Shown: positions 22,752 through 33,552 of the stretch, one piece after another | Position numbering within the stretch: position 1 is the first letter of the stretch | How the letters are laid out: every line of letters begins with the position of its first letter | Origin: Sepiola atlantica | Lineage: Eukaryota > Mollusca > Cephalopoda > Sepiida > Sepiolidae | NCBI GenBank assembly: GCA_963556195.1 | Contig: OY744516.1 | Span: forward strand, 28,916,183 to 28,980,182 | Length of the DNA: 64,000 nucleotides | Direction of reading: 5' to 3' | The notes under the pieces: generated by a model | Seen by the model: the letters and a program-made list of their open reading frames with translations, nothing else | What the model was told of the DNA's origin: nothing | The model's database searches: none | Program-made: the position numbers and the translations under genes

Positions 22752-22808
22752 AGTTCTACCAAAATATTTCAATTGTTCAGACAATCATCATCAGTTGGCA
22801 GCAGAACT
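22752..22808 (-). ncRNA. Hammerhead ribozyme, intact core
   Basis: On the minus strand: stem I strand TGCCAA, core CTGATGA, stem II ATTGT/ACAAT with loop CTGA, GAAA, palindromic ATAT stem III with T17, then TTGGTAGAAC. Stem I pairs CTGCCAA with TTGGTAG (one G-T pair) and continues AGTT/AACT beyond a bulge. This is among the best-formed ribozymes in the window. Confidence 0.75.
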
Positions 22809-23022
22809 TTAATAAAAAACAGAAAAGTTTTCAAATTTGTACAAAGAACGCAATTATAGCGTTTCCGATCGGCGCTAATTGCTGATTTTGTTCTGTCTTT
22901 CTTTTTTTTTTCAACATATTTTTCTTTCTTTCTTTTTCCCTTTTCTACTTTTCTACATGTGACTATTTTTCCCCAAATTGCGTTCTTTGTACAAATTTGA
23001 AAACTTTTCTGTTTTTAATTAA

Positions 23023-23079
23023 AGTTCTGCTGCCAACTGATGATGATTGTATTAACAATGGAAATATTTTGGTAGAACT
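23023..23079 (+). ncRNA. Hammerhead ribozyme, intact core
   Basis: Inverted twin of 22752-22808: CTGATGA at 23038-23044, stem II ATTGT/ACAAT with loop ATTA, GAAA at 23061-23064, and the same paired stem I (CTGCCAA with TTGGTAG). Loop differences between twins (CTGA versus ATTA) leave all core bases intact. Confidence 0.75.
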
Positions 23080-23164
23080 ATTCAATGTTTTTGAGTTTAT
23101 TTCTGCTAGTTGTTGATTTGTTTATCTTTTATTCCATTTTTATTTTACATATATATATATATAT

Positions 23165-23342
23165 TAAATTCCCGAAACAGTTTTTTATGGTAAACAACTG
23201 ATGATCCCTTAAAACAGTGTTAGAAACAAACTAATATAATAACTGTAAAAAATAAATTGACTTACATGAGTGATTTTCCACTGAAGACTTGGGACTATAA
23301 GGTTTTTTTTCTTAATATAGTTTTAATGGTTGAGAAACTTCC

Positions 23343-23350
<8 letters not shown>
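23165..23350 (+). repeat. Dispersed repeat family C, copy 1
   Basis: Shared with 26008-26192 and 49008-49231. Blocks: TTCCCGAAACAG, GGTAAACAACTGATGATCCC, TTGACTTACATGAGTGATTT and TGGTTGAGAAACTTCCGAGA. Every copy is bordered by (TA)n on both sides. Confidence 0.85.

Positions 23351-23422
<72 letters not shown>
23347..23422. repeat. (TA)n microsatellite
   Basis: Pure TA run of about 75 bp at the edge of family C copy 1. Confidence 0.95.
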
Positions 23423-23426
<4 letters not shown>

Positions 23427-24403
23427 GGAGAGATAATAAAGATGAAATTATTTTTCTTTAAAATAATGATATAAAATATCAATGCTCAATATATAAGATA
23501 ATAAAATTAAAATTGGAAAAAGAACAAAATTTATTGCACCATCAAGTACTTTAAACAAGGACTATATAAATAAACTGTTTTCCTTTCCTTACCCGATGGA
23601 TTTTTTAAAATGCAAGTTTTTATCGTCAGAGATCATAGGGATGAAACCGAAAATTCAATCAAAAAATATCCATATTCATTCTATATTTATTTCTAATTAT
23701 CTTCCACCTCCTATAAACGCTATTCCTAACTTCATTTTATATTGACCTTCCAAACTTAAATTCTCCCCACTCTTGTGTTTTTAAATGCTTGTTATATGTC
23801 CCGTTAGTAGGTTCTTCCACTGGCTTTGTTTCTATATTCTTTCTACCTGCCACTTTTCAATTTACTTTTTTCTTTATCTCTTTGATTTTACTTATTTCTA
23901 TTAACTTTTTCTTCTTTTTTTTCTTTTATGCTTTTTCTATCCTTGATACTACTTTATTCTTCTTTACGTCTTCTTTTTCTTCTTTATACTTTATAACTTT
24001 ATAATTTCTTGAATTTTTCCCATTCAGAATTTCGTTGTTGAGGTATTTACAATCACTTTTGTTTATCTGCCTATGGAAGATATCTTACTGGCAATGGATT
24101 TGAATTTTTAGTCTTATTTTAAAGTTTATATACTTGTATTTCATTCACGCACTTTTTTTGCCAATGACTTTTAACATCGGATCTGAGTTTCTACATTTTA
24201 CTAACAGAACTTATTCATTATTATGACTTTCTGCTATATTTGCTTAACATTCATAATATCTTGGATGAACTTTTTTGGACATTTTACAATTTTACATCGT
24301 AGTTGATTCTCTTCGCTCAAAACTTTGTATATTTTGTTTTTCTTTATATTTTATAATTTTACTATTAAATATCTATGATCTCCTGTTTTTATTCTCATCG
24401 ATC

Positions 24404-24409
<6 letters not shown>
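23423..24409. other. No gene seen
   Basis: AT- and pyrimidine-rich unique DNA. The 71-codon Phe-rich ORF at 23789 reflects T/C-rich composition. Confidence 0.5.

Positions 24410-24474
<65 letters not shown>
24410..24474. repeat. (TA)n microsatellite
   Basis: Pure TA run bordering the foldback element. Confidence 0.95.
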
Positions 24475-24478
<4 letters not shown>

Positions 24479-24653
24479 TTTTTAATAGGAGATGATATAT
24501 ATAATTATTTCCACAATCAGACAAAGCTGCAGCCCACACAAACAATAAAAACCACAGACCGGAAGTCCTTAGACTCCTGGCTTGCGGGTGCGGGTGCGGC
24601 GTTGTCTGAGAGTGAAAATAATCATATATATAATCTCCTATTAAATCTGATAT
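24475..24653. mobile_element. Foldback element / MITE inside (TA)n
   Basis: Inverted ends of about 65 bp: left TTTTTAATAGGAGATGATAT and right, on the minus strand, GATTTAATAGGAGATTATAT. Pairing continues inward (AATCAGACAAAGC against CTCAGACAACGC). TA arrays lie on both sides, so insertion into a TA array is likely. It is non-coding. Confidence 0.75.
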
Positions 24654-24685
24654 ATCTATATATATATATATATATTATTTATTTG

Positions 24686-24728
24686 TTCATCAACGTTTCG
24701 TCTATAGTGTAGACTTCCCCAGGATAAA
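24686..24728 (-). ncRNA. Hammerhead ribozyme, A6 to G
   Basis: On the minus strand: stem I TTTATC/GATGAA, core CTGGGGA (A6 is G), stem II GTCTA/TAGAC, GAAA, stem III palindrome ACGT with T17. Only one core base is wrong. A close relative lies at 48815. Confidence 0.6.
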
Positions 24729-24975
24729 AGAAAAATACAGAAACAAAGAATCATACAGTCATTAATTTTTTTTAGTTCATATTTGCTTTTTTCATACACA
24801 GCTATGCCGAAACTTGAACGTTTTCAGGAAATCAAAATTAAAGACTATATGATTTTTTCTGCATTTTTATTAATCCCGAGGAGGTCTACTATAAGGAAAA
24901 AACGTTTATGAACAACTAAATAATATAGTTTTGGCTTTCCTTTTATATTTTACGTTGGATCATTTTATCCCCATA

Positions 24976-25108
<133 letters not shown>

Positions 25109-25449
25109 CTAATTATATTTTAATATTTTAATTTTATGTTCAAATATAAATTTTATAACATTAATGAATTGTTATAGCTCAATTGTGTAAATCCAGAGCT
25201 ATGTTATATATGACACCTTTTATTCAATGTTATATTATATCACACGTTTTGAGAGACAGATTCCCATACAGAATGTATTTTCTTATTTAGCATACAATTG
25301 TTTCAGCATACACCAGGATATATGTCAATACTCCCTGCATTTATTTCTTAGTGTCGATATCATCGGTTCTTATTTTATAAAACAATAAAAAATAAAGGCA
25401 AATAAACTCTAGAAATTACAGTATTCATTGTCAAGTACTTTTTTCGTTT

Positions 25450-25451
<2 letters not shown>
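25109..25451. other. No gene seen
   Basis: Unique AT-rich DNA without ORFs or repeats that I can see. Confidence 0.5.

Positions 25452-25505
<54 letters not shown>
25452..25505. repeat. (TA)n microsatellite
   Basis: Pure TA run. Confidence 0.95.
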
Positions 25506-25510
<5 letters not shown>

Positions 25511-25544
25511 CTTGTTACAAATATCCAGGGGGTATGAATCCGAA

Positions 25545-25666
25545 GGAAGTTGAAACCGGGTTTATGAGAGTGCTCAATGAAAATTCAGAGCAAAATATAT
25601 ATTTTTTGATTTTATTCCATTAGTTGCAACAAAACCTGTTTTGTCGCAACTAATGGAATAAAATCA

Positions 25667-25671
<5 letters not shown>
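25545..25671. repeat. Near-perfect palindrome between (TA)n arrays
   Basis: Arms of 34 bp (25602-25635 and 25638-25671) match with one mismatch and a 2-nt spacer; the core block is ATTAGTTGCAACAAAAC against GTTTTGTCGCAACTAAT. The preceding AACCGGGTTTATGAGAGTGC and TCAATG also appear, inverted, at 16098-16142 and, as GGTGCTCAAT, near 63925. Confidence 0.8.

Positions 25672-25673
<2 letters not shown>

Positions 25674-25736
<63 letters not shown>
25674..25736. repeat. (TA)n microsatellite
   Basis: Pure TA run. Confidence 0.95.
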
Positions 25737-25738
<2 letters not shown>

Positions 25739-25937
25739 GTGTTTGTGTGTATAAATATGCCTGACACTGAATCATCTTGTAAAGTACTCATGGAAAAGAT
25801 GAGACATGTATCTTATCTCTGAGACTAATTGTAACAAATTCGAACATCATTGTACTGTAAAATTATTAACAAAGATAGTTTTTATGGTTTAATTTAATTT
25901 CTTCACGAAAGAATAATTTTATTATCTCTCACTCTCT

Positions 25938-25939
<2 letters not shown>

Positions 25940-26007
<68 letters not shown>
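25940..26007. repeat. (TA)n microsatellite
   Basis: Pure TA run bordering family C copy 2. The 200 bp before it (25737-25939) shows nothing else. Confidence 0.95.
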
Positions 26008-26310
<303 letters not shown>

Positions 26311-26460
26311 CGAGGCAGCATTTTTTCCTTAAGACACGTATTATTAAAAATAACCGACAATTTTTGTCGGGTTATTTTAGTATTGATCCCTTCAAATTTC
26401 CGGATTAAAATCTTAATCTCGGAAGAAAATTGGCTGATGAAACTGCCGTAATGTACATGT

Positions 26461-26515
26461 TGGTCAAGAGTACTTTCTGACCCGTCTGGGTCCATCGTCA
26501 GTGGAATAATGACAA
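26461..26515 (-). ncRNA. Hammerhead ribozyme, intact core
   Basis: On the minus strand: CTGACGA (core RC at 26495-26501), stem II GACCC/GGGTC with loop AGAC, GAAA (RC at 26474-26477), palindromic AGTACT stem III with C17. Core and stem II are complete. Stem I pairing next to the core is weak. It lies about 80 bp from a PLE coding scrap. Confidence 0.65.
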
Positions 26516-26595
26516 GCAGGTAAAAACCTGGAGTGAGATTTATAATTAATTATGGCGGGAAAATTTAAATATTTATTAGGTATTATGTCGTAGAC

Positions 26596-26733
26596 AATAC
26601 TAAAATCCTAGAACATAATACTAATACACAAAAACTCCACATACTAGAAGCTTTACTAATTAAAACTAAAAAACCTGCTATTAACAAGATTAATTTTAAC
26701 ACTAGTACTAATATACTTAAATGCTTATAATAC
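26596..26733 (+). pseudogene. Penelope-like element, GIY-YIG C-terminal scrap
   Basis: The frame reads NTKILEHNTNTQKLHILEAL then LIKTKKPAINKINFNTSTNI and LKCL before a stop. This matches the end of the PLE protein at 51908 (KILEALYIKTKHPTINNVNY, KILKCLAQ). The glutamate in LEAL corresponds to the conserved Glu of GIY-YIG nucleases. The scrap is framed by an inverted repeat (ATTTATTAGGTATTAT at 26571 against ATAATACCTAATAAAT at 26727). Confidence 0.8.
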
Positions 26734-26739
26734 CTAATA

Positions 26740-27918
26740 AATATACATGTACATTTACATAACCGGCTGCCGACAGTGCTCTATTATTTGTCATGCTTTA
26801 CACGAAGTGGCAGGCGTTTATTCCCTTACTTAATGTGGCGTTTGTGTGTTTCTATAACGTTCTGTCTTTGAATTCACTTTAATATCTAGAATAGATTCCT
26901 AATCGGAATAAAAGATTAATATTCCCCTGCTTTGTTTGAATTAAGAAATGATTAATCTATACTGCATCATTCTCTTTATCTCTATCTCTCCCTTCACCTC
27001 TTTGTCTCTTCCTCCCCCTCTTTCTATTTCCCTCCCTCCCTTCCCCTCTCTCTCTTTCTCTCTCTTTTTAAACGATGGCACTTAACAATCTTTGAACCGT
27101 TCTGATCTTCCTCGGTAAGGAGCAAGCAAATAAAAATGCAGTTCGACGTCCGATTATTATTGCCATAAGTGATAGGGATAATTCGTTACCATTCAACTTG
27201 CTATTAATGGCAACGGTCTTAGCAGGCAGGCCAGAGCAGGCAGGCTGGGATCTGACCAGAATCCCCCTATCTACATTCCAATCACGGGACGCTGTCACTT
27301 TTGAAACCCCCATGAATCTGTCGCACAATTCATCAGCCATTTTTAGTTCCTCATCAAACACTCGGGTGCCCGTACGATGTTCGTTTAAGTTTCCTTCACT
27401 TTCGACGTCAAAGAAGAAGAACGTATAAACGAAGAAACCGGAAAATTACTTTCCATTCATATTAACTTCATTATTCCGCTTTGACTATCTATTTAATAGT
27501 ATAATACGCTAAGATATTTCGTGTTCGTACGTACGTTAACACCATTCACACACATTTAAAAAATAAGATCGTCCGATGGGTCACAATCACTACTATTACT
27601 TGTTCCACTTTTATTTTTCAAAAAGTGTAAGTCTAATCATGCTAGGAAGCGTATTAAAGTTTTACTTCTCTCAACCAAGTTCATCTACCCAAGACGAGCC
27701 CAGTCTACCCAATTATTTCACTTATTTTATGAAAAAGAAATCCATGCACACCATTCTTAACCATACAATTTTGATTGAACTTGAAATTAGAAAACTGATT
27801 TTCTTATTCTGCTCAAACTTCATGGAAATATCCGCATAAGTATATTAAGTTAAGTATTAACCAATATATTGTATCACATTTTCTCTTTTTAGTATAGACC
27901 ATCCAGACAATAGCTACT
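26740..27918. other. No gene recognised; GC-richer island 27060-27440
   Basis: After a pyrimidine-rich stretch (26980-27066), 27060-27440 is GC-richer and unique. Overlapping ORFs on both strands (97 codons minus, 27068-27361; 76 codons plus, 27198-27428) have no domain I know. The block TTGCTATTAATGGCAACGG looks more like non-coding conserved sequence than an exon, but I cannot tell. Nothing is seen in 27441-27918. Confidence 0.35.
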
Positions 27919-28223
27919 CTTTCTTGGCCTTTTGGCTAAGATCAAAGTGTAGTATCTGTTCCGATGGATACTGCACCCCATTGATTGGTATTGTCTTGGC
28001 CTTCGGGGCTTGATTTACGCCTGTCTATGGGTCTGTCCTGTGCAGTTCTAGGAGGTCCACCCTCCCAGGCTTCGCCTCCCCTCTTTGAAGAGGAGTAAGT
28101 TTATGGCTTACTGCCTGAGGCTCCCTACCGGGGAATGCCAACGGGGCTGCCCAGGCAATTTTTAAATCCCACTTTCCCGACCCGACCTTGGGTCACATCT
28201 TACTTGTGGGAGTAAGATAAAAA
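27919..28223 (+). mobile_element. U2-SINE with complete snRNA-like head
   Basis: It begins TTTCTTGGCCTTTTGGCTAA then GATCAAAGTGTAGTATCTGT, nearly the first 45 nt of U2 snRNA (CTCGGCCTTTTGGCTAAGAT, CAAGTGTAGTATCTGTTC). The rest is unrelated to U2 and is the SINE body seen at 1680 and 40533. Real U2 continues into the branch-point and Sm sequences, which are absent, so this is a snRNA-headed retroposon and not a U2 gene. Confidence 0.85.
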
Positions 28224-28313
28224 CTGGCCTTGTGCCTAACTCCTGGAGAGGAGTAAATCAATACTCTAAAGGGAATATTGAGGACGATCATAGGGCCGTC
28301 GTCTTTTATTTAT

Positions 28314-28350
28314 GAGTAGTAGGGCTACCTGGCGTTGCCTGGATCCATGG
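28314..28350 (-). repeat. Helitron-end-like hairpin, decayed
   Basis: GGCTACCTGGCGTTGCCTGG resembles CGTCGCCCGGCGTTGCCCGG at 52520-52545 with CpG sites changed to TpG or CpA. It probably represents the same terminal hairpin. Confidence 0.35.
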
Positions 28351-28429
28351 ATAAGAAAATAAAAAATTTAAACGTATGTGTAACATCTTTCTTTTAAAAA
28401 CTTGTCTAGTTAAAACCACAACAAATAGC

Positions 28430-28538
28430 TCTCTCTCCATCTCTCTCTCTCTCCATCTCTCTCTCTTCATCTCTCTATCTCTCTCCATCTCTTCCTCCCT
28501 CTCCCTCTCTCTCTCTATCTCTCTCTCTCTCTCTCTCT
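28430..28538. repeat. (CT)n-rich microsatellite
   Basis: CT tract with CATCT and CTATCT interruptions; the Ser-Leu and Arg-Glu ORFs over it are artefacts. Confidence 0.9.
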
Positions 28539-28559
28539 GTACCTTAAATCTAAACAGAA

Positions 28560-29185
28560 CTTCAATCGACAAAGTTTATTTCCTAGAAGTGCCAATAAGT
28601 GAAACAAAATATCACGAAACTGCTTCCCTACTGACTACATCATGGTCGTCTTCAAGTCCAATGTTTATAAATACGTGTTAAGTCGTCCTCTTAAATTATC
28701 AGTTTCTGCCAATTCCACACATCGTTACCAATCCTCATATGGTGTTGTCTATTGTCCAACTAACAATCTCTTTAAACTTGATCCTCGAGTAGCATACGGG
28801 TCTTGATAAAACTTTTCCCCCTTCTCTAGCTCACTCTACATGCGTTTAACTCTCACAAATGGGTTATTGTCGGTTAAGAAAAAACTGGATAATTTCACGA
28901 TTACCTACACATAAATGTGACAAAACAATCGACACCACACGTCCATATTACACAACAAGGACGGAGTAATTCAATAAGATCAGGATTTCCAGATACACTG
29001 ATAAGGCCAATTTTAATTGGCGAAATATTTGTAATTATTATAAACAATAATGAAAGTTTATAAAAAAAAGAGAAAATCTGTTACGATCTTTCTTTTAAAT
29101 TAATATCGCATCTTAAATATTCTTTGAAGGTATTTTGCCTCTTTTCTTATTCTTAACTCCTAATAGATGCTTACAAAAAGATATG
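28560..29185. other. No gene seen
   Basis: Unique sequence with no repeat or ORF of note. Confidence 0.5.
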
Positions 29186-29186
29186 A

Positions 29187-29189
<3 letters not shown>

Positions 29190-29239
<50 letters not shown>

Positions 29240-29260
29240 TTTGTTTGTTTGTTTGTTTGT
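29190..29260. repeat. (TA)n(GTTT)n microsatellite
   Basis: TA run then six GTTT units. Confidence 0.95.
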
Positions 29261-29596
29261 TTCATTTTACCTCAATCGAAGTTTTCAGAAATCAATGGGC
29301 CCCTTATTGGGGTTAACACCTGATATTTATATGAGATACACAGATATTCGCGTTTTCCATTAAAGTACTTCCTTACCTTTTAAGCGTTGAGTTTGTAAAG
29401 AAGTTAAGAACATCAAATTTCCTTTCCCCAATTGACCAATTGATTATGTTATCGTATATATTTCTTTTAGTCTCTAAATTGGACAAAAATTCATCTAGTC
29501 TGGTGGAGTATCCAGCTAAGTTCTGTTACTTGAGGTAACATCACTAGGTAAAGGTGCACCATTCCTCGTATAAGCTGGTTTTGCCAAACCGAGTAG

Positions 29597-29660
<64 letters not shown>

Positions 29661-29762
29661 TACTTCATGTATCCACATAAACTATTATAAGGAAATATAA
29701 TTTTTTATGTGTCAGTTTTCAGTATTTACTTCAATAGTGCTCGATACGTAAGTAGAACTAGG
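29261..29762. other. No gene seen; (TA)n at 29600-29657
   Basis: Unique DNA interrupted by one TA array. Confidence 0.5.
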
Positions 29763-29913
29763 TAGTAAGCAATGAAAATATATATGGCAATCAAGCTACA
29801 CAGAGGCTCCCGTGTTTCATCCCCGTGTTTCATCATTTAGCCTGACGATTCCCCCCGGGGATGAAACACGGGAGCCTCTGTGTAGCTTGATTGCCATATA
29901 TATTTTCATTGCT

Positions 29914-29918
<5 letters not shown>
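29763..29918. repeat. Perfect 62-bp inverted repeat with hammerhead-like loop
   Basis: Arms 29763-29824 and 29857-29918 are identical inverted copies (62 of 62), e.g. GCAATCAAGCTACACAGAGG and CTCCCGTGTTTCATCCCC. The 32-bp loop contains GTGTTTCATC, an extra copy of the arm end, and CTGACGA (29842-29848) followed by TCCCC/GGGGA and GAAA (29863-29866). A U17-type cleavage context is not clear. (TA)n follows directly. Confidence 0.85.

Positions 29919-29982
<64 letters not shown>
29919..29982. repeat. (TA)n microsatellite
   Basis: Pure TA run at the edge of the inverted repeat. Confidence 0.95.
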
Positions 29983-29985
<3 letters not shown>

Positions 29986-30570
29986 GGATGTGTTCCTGAA
30001 ATTCTCCACACCAAATGCTACGTAATTATGTATAATTAGCTGTTAAATCAATGGAAATCATCTAATAAAACAACAAAAAACGAATAGTGAATTAATGAGA
30101 AGTTGTTTTTAAAAGGAATATGCAAAGGAGTAGATAGGTTCTGCCTATCGCCGGCCGTTGCACTCCTTCTTTGTTTATTAGGCTGGCGCAGAGGTAACAG
30201 TGCTGGGACGCCTCTAAACACTCAGTGGTTAGCCTTGTTTTCTTTACTAGGACAATGAACGTCGTTCTATTTCTCTATATTTGGGCAACTTGGGGAAAGT
30301 GTTTTCGTCACTAAGTCTTACATGACCAGTTTGGGTCTCTTTTGTTCTGACAGGTTGAGGGTACAGGTTAGACAGCTTGTCTGGCTGCTGTTTCCGACTG
30401 ACAGCAAAGGGGCTCAAACTCTTGGGTAGCGCCAAGAACGGCTGCTCCATCATCAGTTGCATAACACCGTGGGTAGTTGTATGTGCCATGTCGCGCATGG
30501 AAAGGGACCCTGCAATTATCTCCGGTGGGCTTTTCCGAGGGAACAACCCCCATGGACCAGGTCGTGACTA

Positions 30571-31223
30571 ATGGACTGGTTGCGTGAGCTTATTGGCACC
30601 ATCAAGTACCTACCTTGGCCAACCCACTCTATAATCAAAACAAACATGTCATTACAAAAAAATAAAAGCATACCTAAACCAGACACCCAACAAAAAACAC
30701 TTTCGCCTCCGCCCTTGAGACTCGCATTCACAAATATCCGGGGACTTAGAACCAACATCAATGACGTAGAAACCTTTCTCCTGAAAAACTCCCCGGATAT
30801 CCTAGCTCTAAGTGAAACTAACCTTCAATCCTCAATCTCCTCTCACCACTTTGACATGACTGACAACCTCCCACTCTACCGTAAAGACTCTGAAAAACAT
30901 ATGCACGGGCTAAGTGTTTATGTTCGGAACACCCTCCCCCTGACTAGAGAACATACGTTAGAATCAGATGACCACGACTACATGTGCTTTAGATTGACTT
31001 TACATCACAGCGTCAGTTACTTATATTTCTTATACCGCTCCCCGTCGACTCAGGACTGTATTCTGCTAAACTCTGTCTCTGAAAGGATAGATAGAGCACT
31101 CTCACTTGACTCGAATGCCCAGATACATGTATTTTGTGATTTTAATATCCACCACCGCGACTGGTTGGGATTCTCCAGCCTTACTGACGCAGCCGGCAAC
31201 TCTACGTATAATTTCTCCTTAAC

Positions 31224-31295
<72 letters not shown>

Positions 31296-31332
31296 ACTGT
31301 CGATTTTCCGACCCGCATCCCCGATCGAGTAG
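30571..31332 (+). pseudogene. LINE family 1 AP-endonuclease
   Basis: The best-preserved endonuclease of the family: ATG at 30571, about 45 lead residues, then RLAFTNIRGLRTNINDVETF, SPDILALSETNLQSSISSHH, a middle region YMCFRLTLHHSVSYLYFLYR, and DSNAQIHVFCDFNIHHRDW. The usual GDFN reads CDFN. A CT expansion at 31223-31291 replaces the join to VDFPTRIPDRVDQQASLLDL and shifts frame, ending the ORF at 31332. It would nick target DNA. Confidence 0.9.
31223..31291. repeat. (CT)n expansion inside the LINE ORF
   Basis: About 34 CT units lie at the codons for Thr-His-Ser; the antisense copy has only ACTCTCAGA-like sequence at the same place (near 10265-10285). It encodes a Ser-Leu tract and disrupts the frame. 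Confidence 0.92.
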
Positions 31333-31427
31333 ACCAACAAGCCTCACTTCTAGACCTCTTCTTGACCTCAATGCCCGAGGCTTGTGTGACGTAAGCCCAT
31401 AGCCCACTTGGGAATTCTGATCACATT

Positions 31428-33552
31428 GTGTTAATGATACATATCACCCTAAAAGGTCGTCCAAAAGCTGATGAACCGTTGCTCAAAACAACAAGATACT
31501 ACGAGCAGGCTGATTTTGAGTCAATCAGAGATCACATCAGTGACGCCCCATGGAGGGAAACCGTCTCACTCCCTGCCAACCAGTGTGCAAACGAATTAAC
31601 TGAATGGGCAAAGCAGGCATTGAAGCATGCGAAAACACTTTAGCAAGCCCCACTCTCCTCAATGGTTCACCTCGGAATTTGCAACTGCTATTTCTGAGAG
31701 GCAACAAGCATTCCGAAAATTCGGCCGCCATAAGTCAGCTAGTAATAGACATATGTTTATAGAGTCAAGAAATAATTGCAAGGCCGTGATAGGCGAAGTG
31801 AAGAGAAGGTATAATGTGTTAACAAAAAAAAACGCATCCAGTCACAGAAACTAGGTACTCGCGATTTCTTGAAAATCTACAAAAGTGTAGTGAATAATGG
31901 CCAATCAACGATTCCCCCACTATCAAACCACAATGATGTCGTTTGCACGGTCACTGATAAAGCTGAACTACTTGCACAGCGTTTCGCTTTTAACTCTCCT
32001 TTAGACTCAGATAGCAACCCCCTCCCCAAATTCCGTTTGCAGACCTAAGCCACACTTGATAACCTGGTTATCACCCCATCCCAGGTCAGAGACATCATAA
32101 AAACCTTTACACCTCCAAAGCCTGTGGGCCTGATCTTTTACCTGTAATAGTAATAAAGAAATGCTCTGCTGAACTCTACAATAAATTCCTAGCTGAATCT
32201 TGCTTCCCCGATAGCTGGAAAATTGCCTCTGTGGTACCAGTCTACAAGAGTTCTGGGAATAGAACCGATCCTCAGAACTACCGCTCAATCAGTCTACTGC
32301 CGATCTTTACTAAAATCTTTGAATCCTTAATCAATCTAGCGATAGTACGGCACATAATAAATGCTAAACATCTTTCTGACCGCCAGTATGGATTTAGACA
32401 AGCACGATCTACTGCAGACATCCTAACAGTCATCTCTGAACGCATGTATCATACACTCGACAAGGCAGGAGAAGCTAGGGCAGTAGCGCTTGATATATCC
32501 AAGGCCTTTGACAAGGTATGGCATAAAGGGCTTCTCCTGAAAATACGCTCATACCGTATTACTGGGCAACTACTTAATATAATTAGATCCTTCCTAACCA
32601 AAAGAAAGATCCAGGTTGTCTTCGATGGCCGTTCATCTAAGCAACATGACATAAATGCTGGTGTATCCCAGGAATCTATCGTTGGACTTTTGTTGTTCCT
32701 GATCTATATAAACGATCTCCCTGATGACATAGAGTCATTGGTTTATTTGCTGACGGCACCACGCATTACTCTCGCCATGTTGGCAAAACCGACGCGATCA
32801 TATCCGAGGCAATGGCTGAATCTTTAGAAAAGGACCTCCAGGCTGTAGTGGGTTGGGGTCATAAATGGTTGATAACTTTTAATGTCGCAAAGACAAAGCT
32901 CCTTTCCTTCAATAACTACAATAAACCTTTCCAACAACCGATTGTCATGGCAAATAACACCCTACCTGAGAGTTCATCATTCAAACTCCTCGGCCTAACC
33001 TTCACAGGTAACATGAATTGGAACAAATACATTGAAGACATTGTCAAGGCTGCCGCAAAGAAGGTTGGCTCCCTCTACCCTGCTAGTAAACTCCTCACAC
33101 CTGACATTATCCTGTATCTCTACAAAGCCACCATCCGCCCATGCATGGAGTATTGTTGTCACATCTGGGCTGGTGCATCATCTACTAGTCTCTCCCTCCT
33201 TGACAAGGTCCAAAAAAGAATCGCCAACCTAATAAGTTCCTCACTGTCAACCAAGCTCCAGTCCCTGTCCCATCGCCGCAATGTAGCATCCTTGTGCTTG
33301 TTTTACAAATACTTCAATGGATTATGCTCCGATGAATTGGCTACTCTGGTGCCCCCTCGACGTAAATTCACTAGACTAACTCGACAATCAACTAAATCTC
33401 ATTCATTCACTGTGGAGGTCCCCAGATGTCGGAGAGCCTTCTACTCAAATAGCTTCTTTCCTCGTGCTGCTGGCCTCTGGAACTCCCTTCCTGCCCCCTA
33501 TTTCCCCGACAGTACAGACATGCAGAAATTTAAAACTTACGTAAACAGATAG
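31428..33552 (+). pseudogene. LINE family 1 linker, RT and C-terminal domain, broken
   Basis: Pieces: 31428-31643 and 31627-31854 (linker), then RT 32231-32827 with NYRSISLLPIFTKIFESL, motif A ALDISKAFDKVWHKGLL, motif B degraded to GVSQESIVGLLLF (usually GxPQGSxLGPLLF). Motif C lies in a shifted frame as FADG, so the second catalytic Asp is gone. The 246-codon C-terminus (32812-33552) is intact: TLPESSSFKLLGLTFTG, HRRNVASLCLFYKYFNGLCS, CRRAFYSNSFFPRAAGLWNS. Confidence 0.9.

Larger units (their letters stand above)
22676..23151. mobile_element. Head-to-head hammerhead element (inverted repeat)
   Basis: Arms 22676-22853 and 22979-23151 are inverted copies about 175 bp long with a pyrimidine-rich spacer of about 125 bp. 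Both arms carry a hammerhead core. (TA)n lies on both outer sides (to 22644 and from 23151). Inverted pseudo-LTR arrangements with hammerheads are known for Penelope-like elements; this may be a small non-autonomous derivative. Confidence 0.75.

Noticed and set aside
23184..23225. CTGATGA then GAAAC in repeat family C as a hammerhead
   Set aside because: The bases between (TCCCTTAAAACAGTGTTA) cannot form stem II in any of the three copies.
27068..27428. Overlapping ORFs on both strands as a gene
   Set aside because: No recognisable domain; overlapping opposite ORFs suggest chance in a GC-richer island.
27919..28223. A functional U2 snRNA gene
   Set aside because: Only the first 45 nt resemble U2; the Sm site and 3' stem-loops are absent and the body is a SINE.
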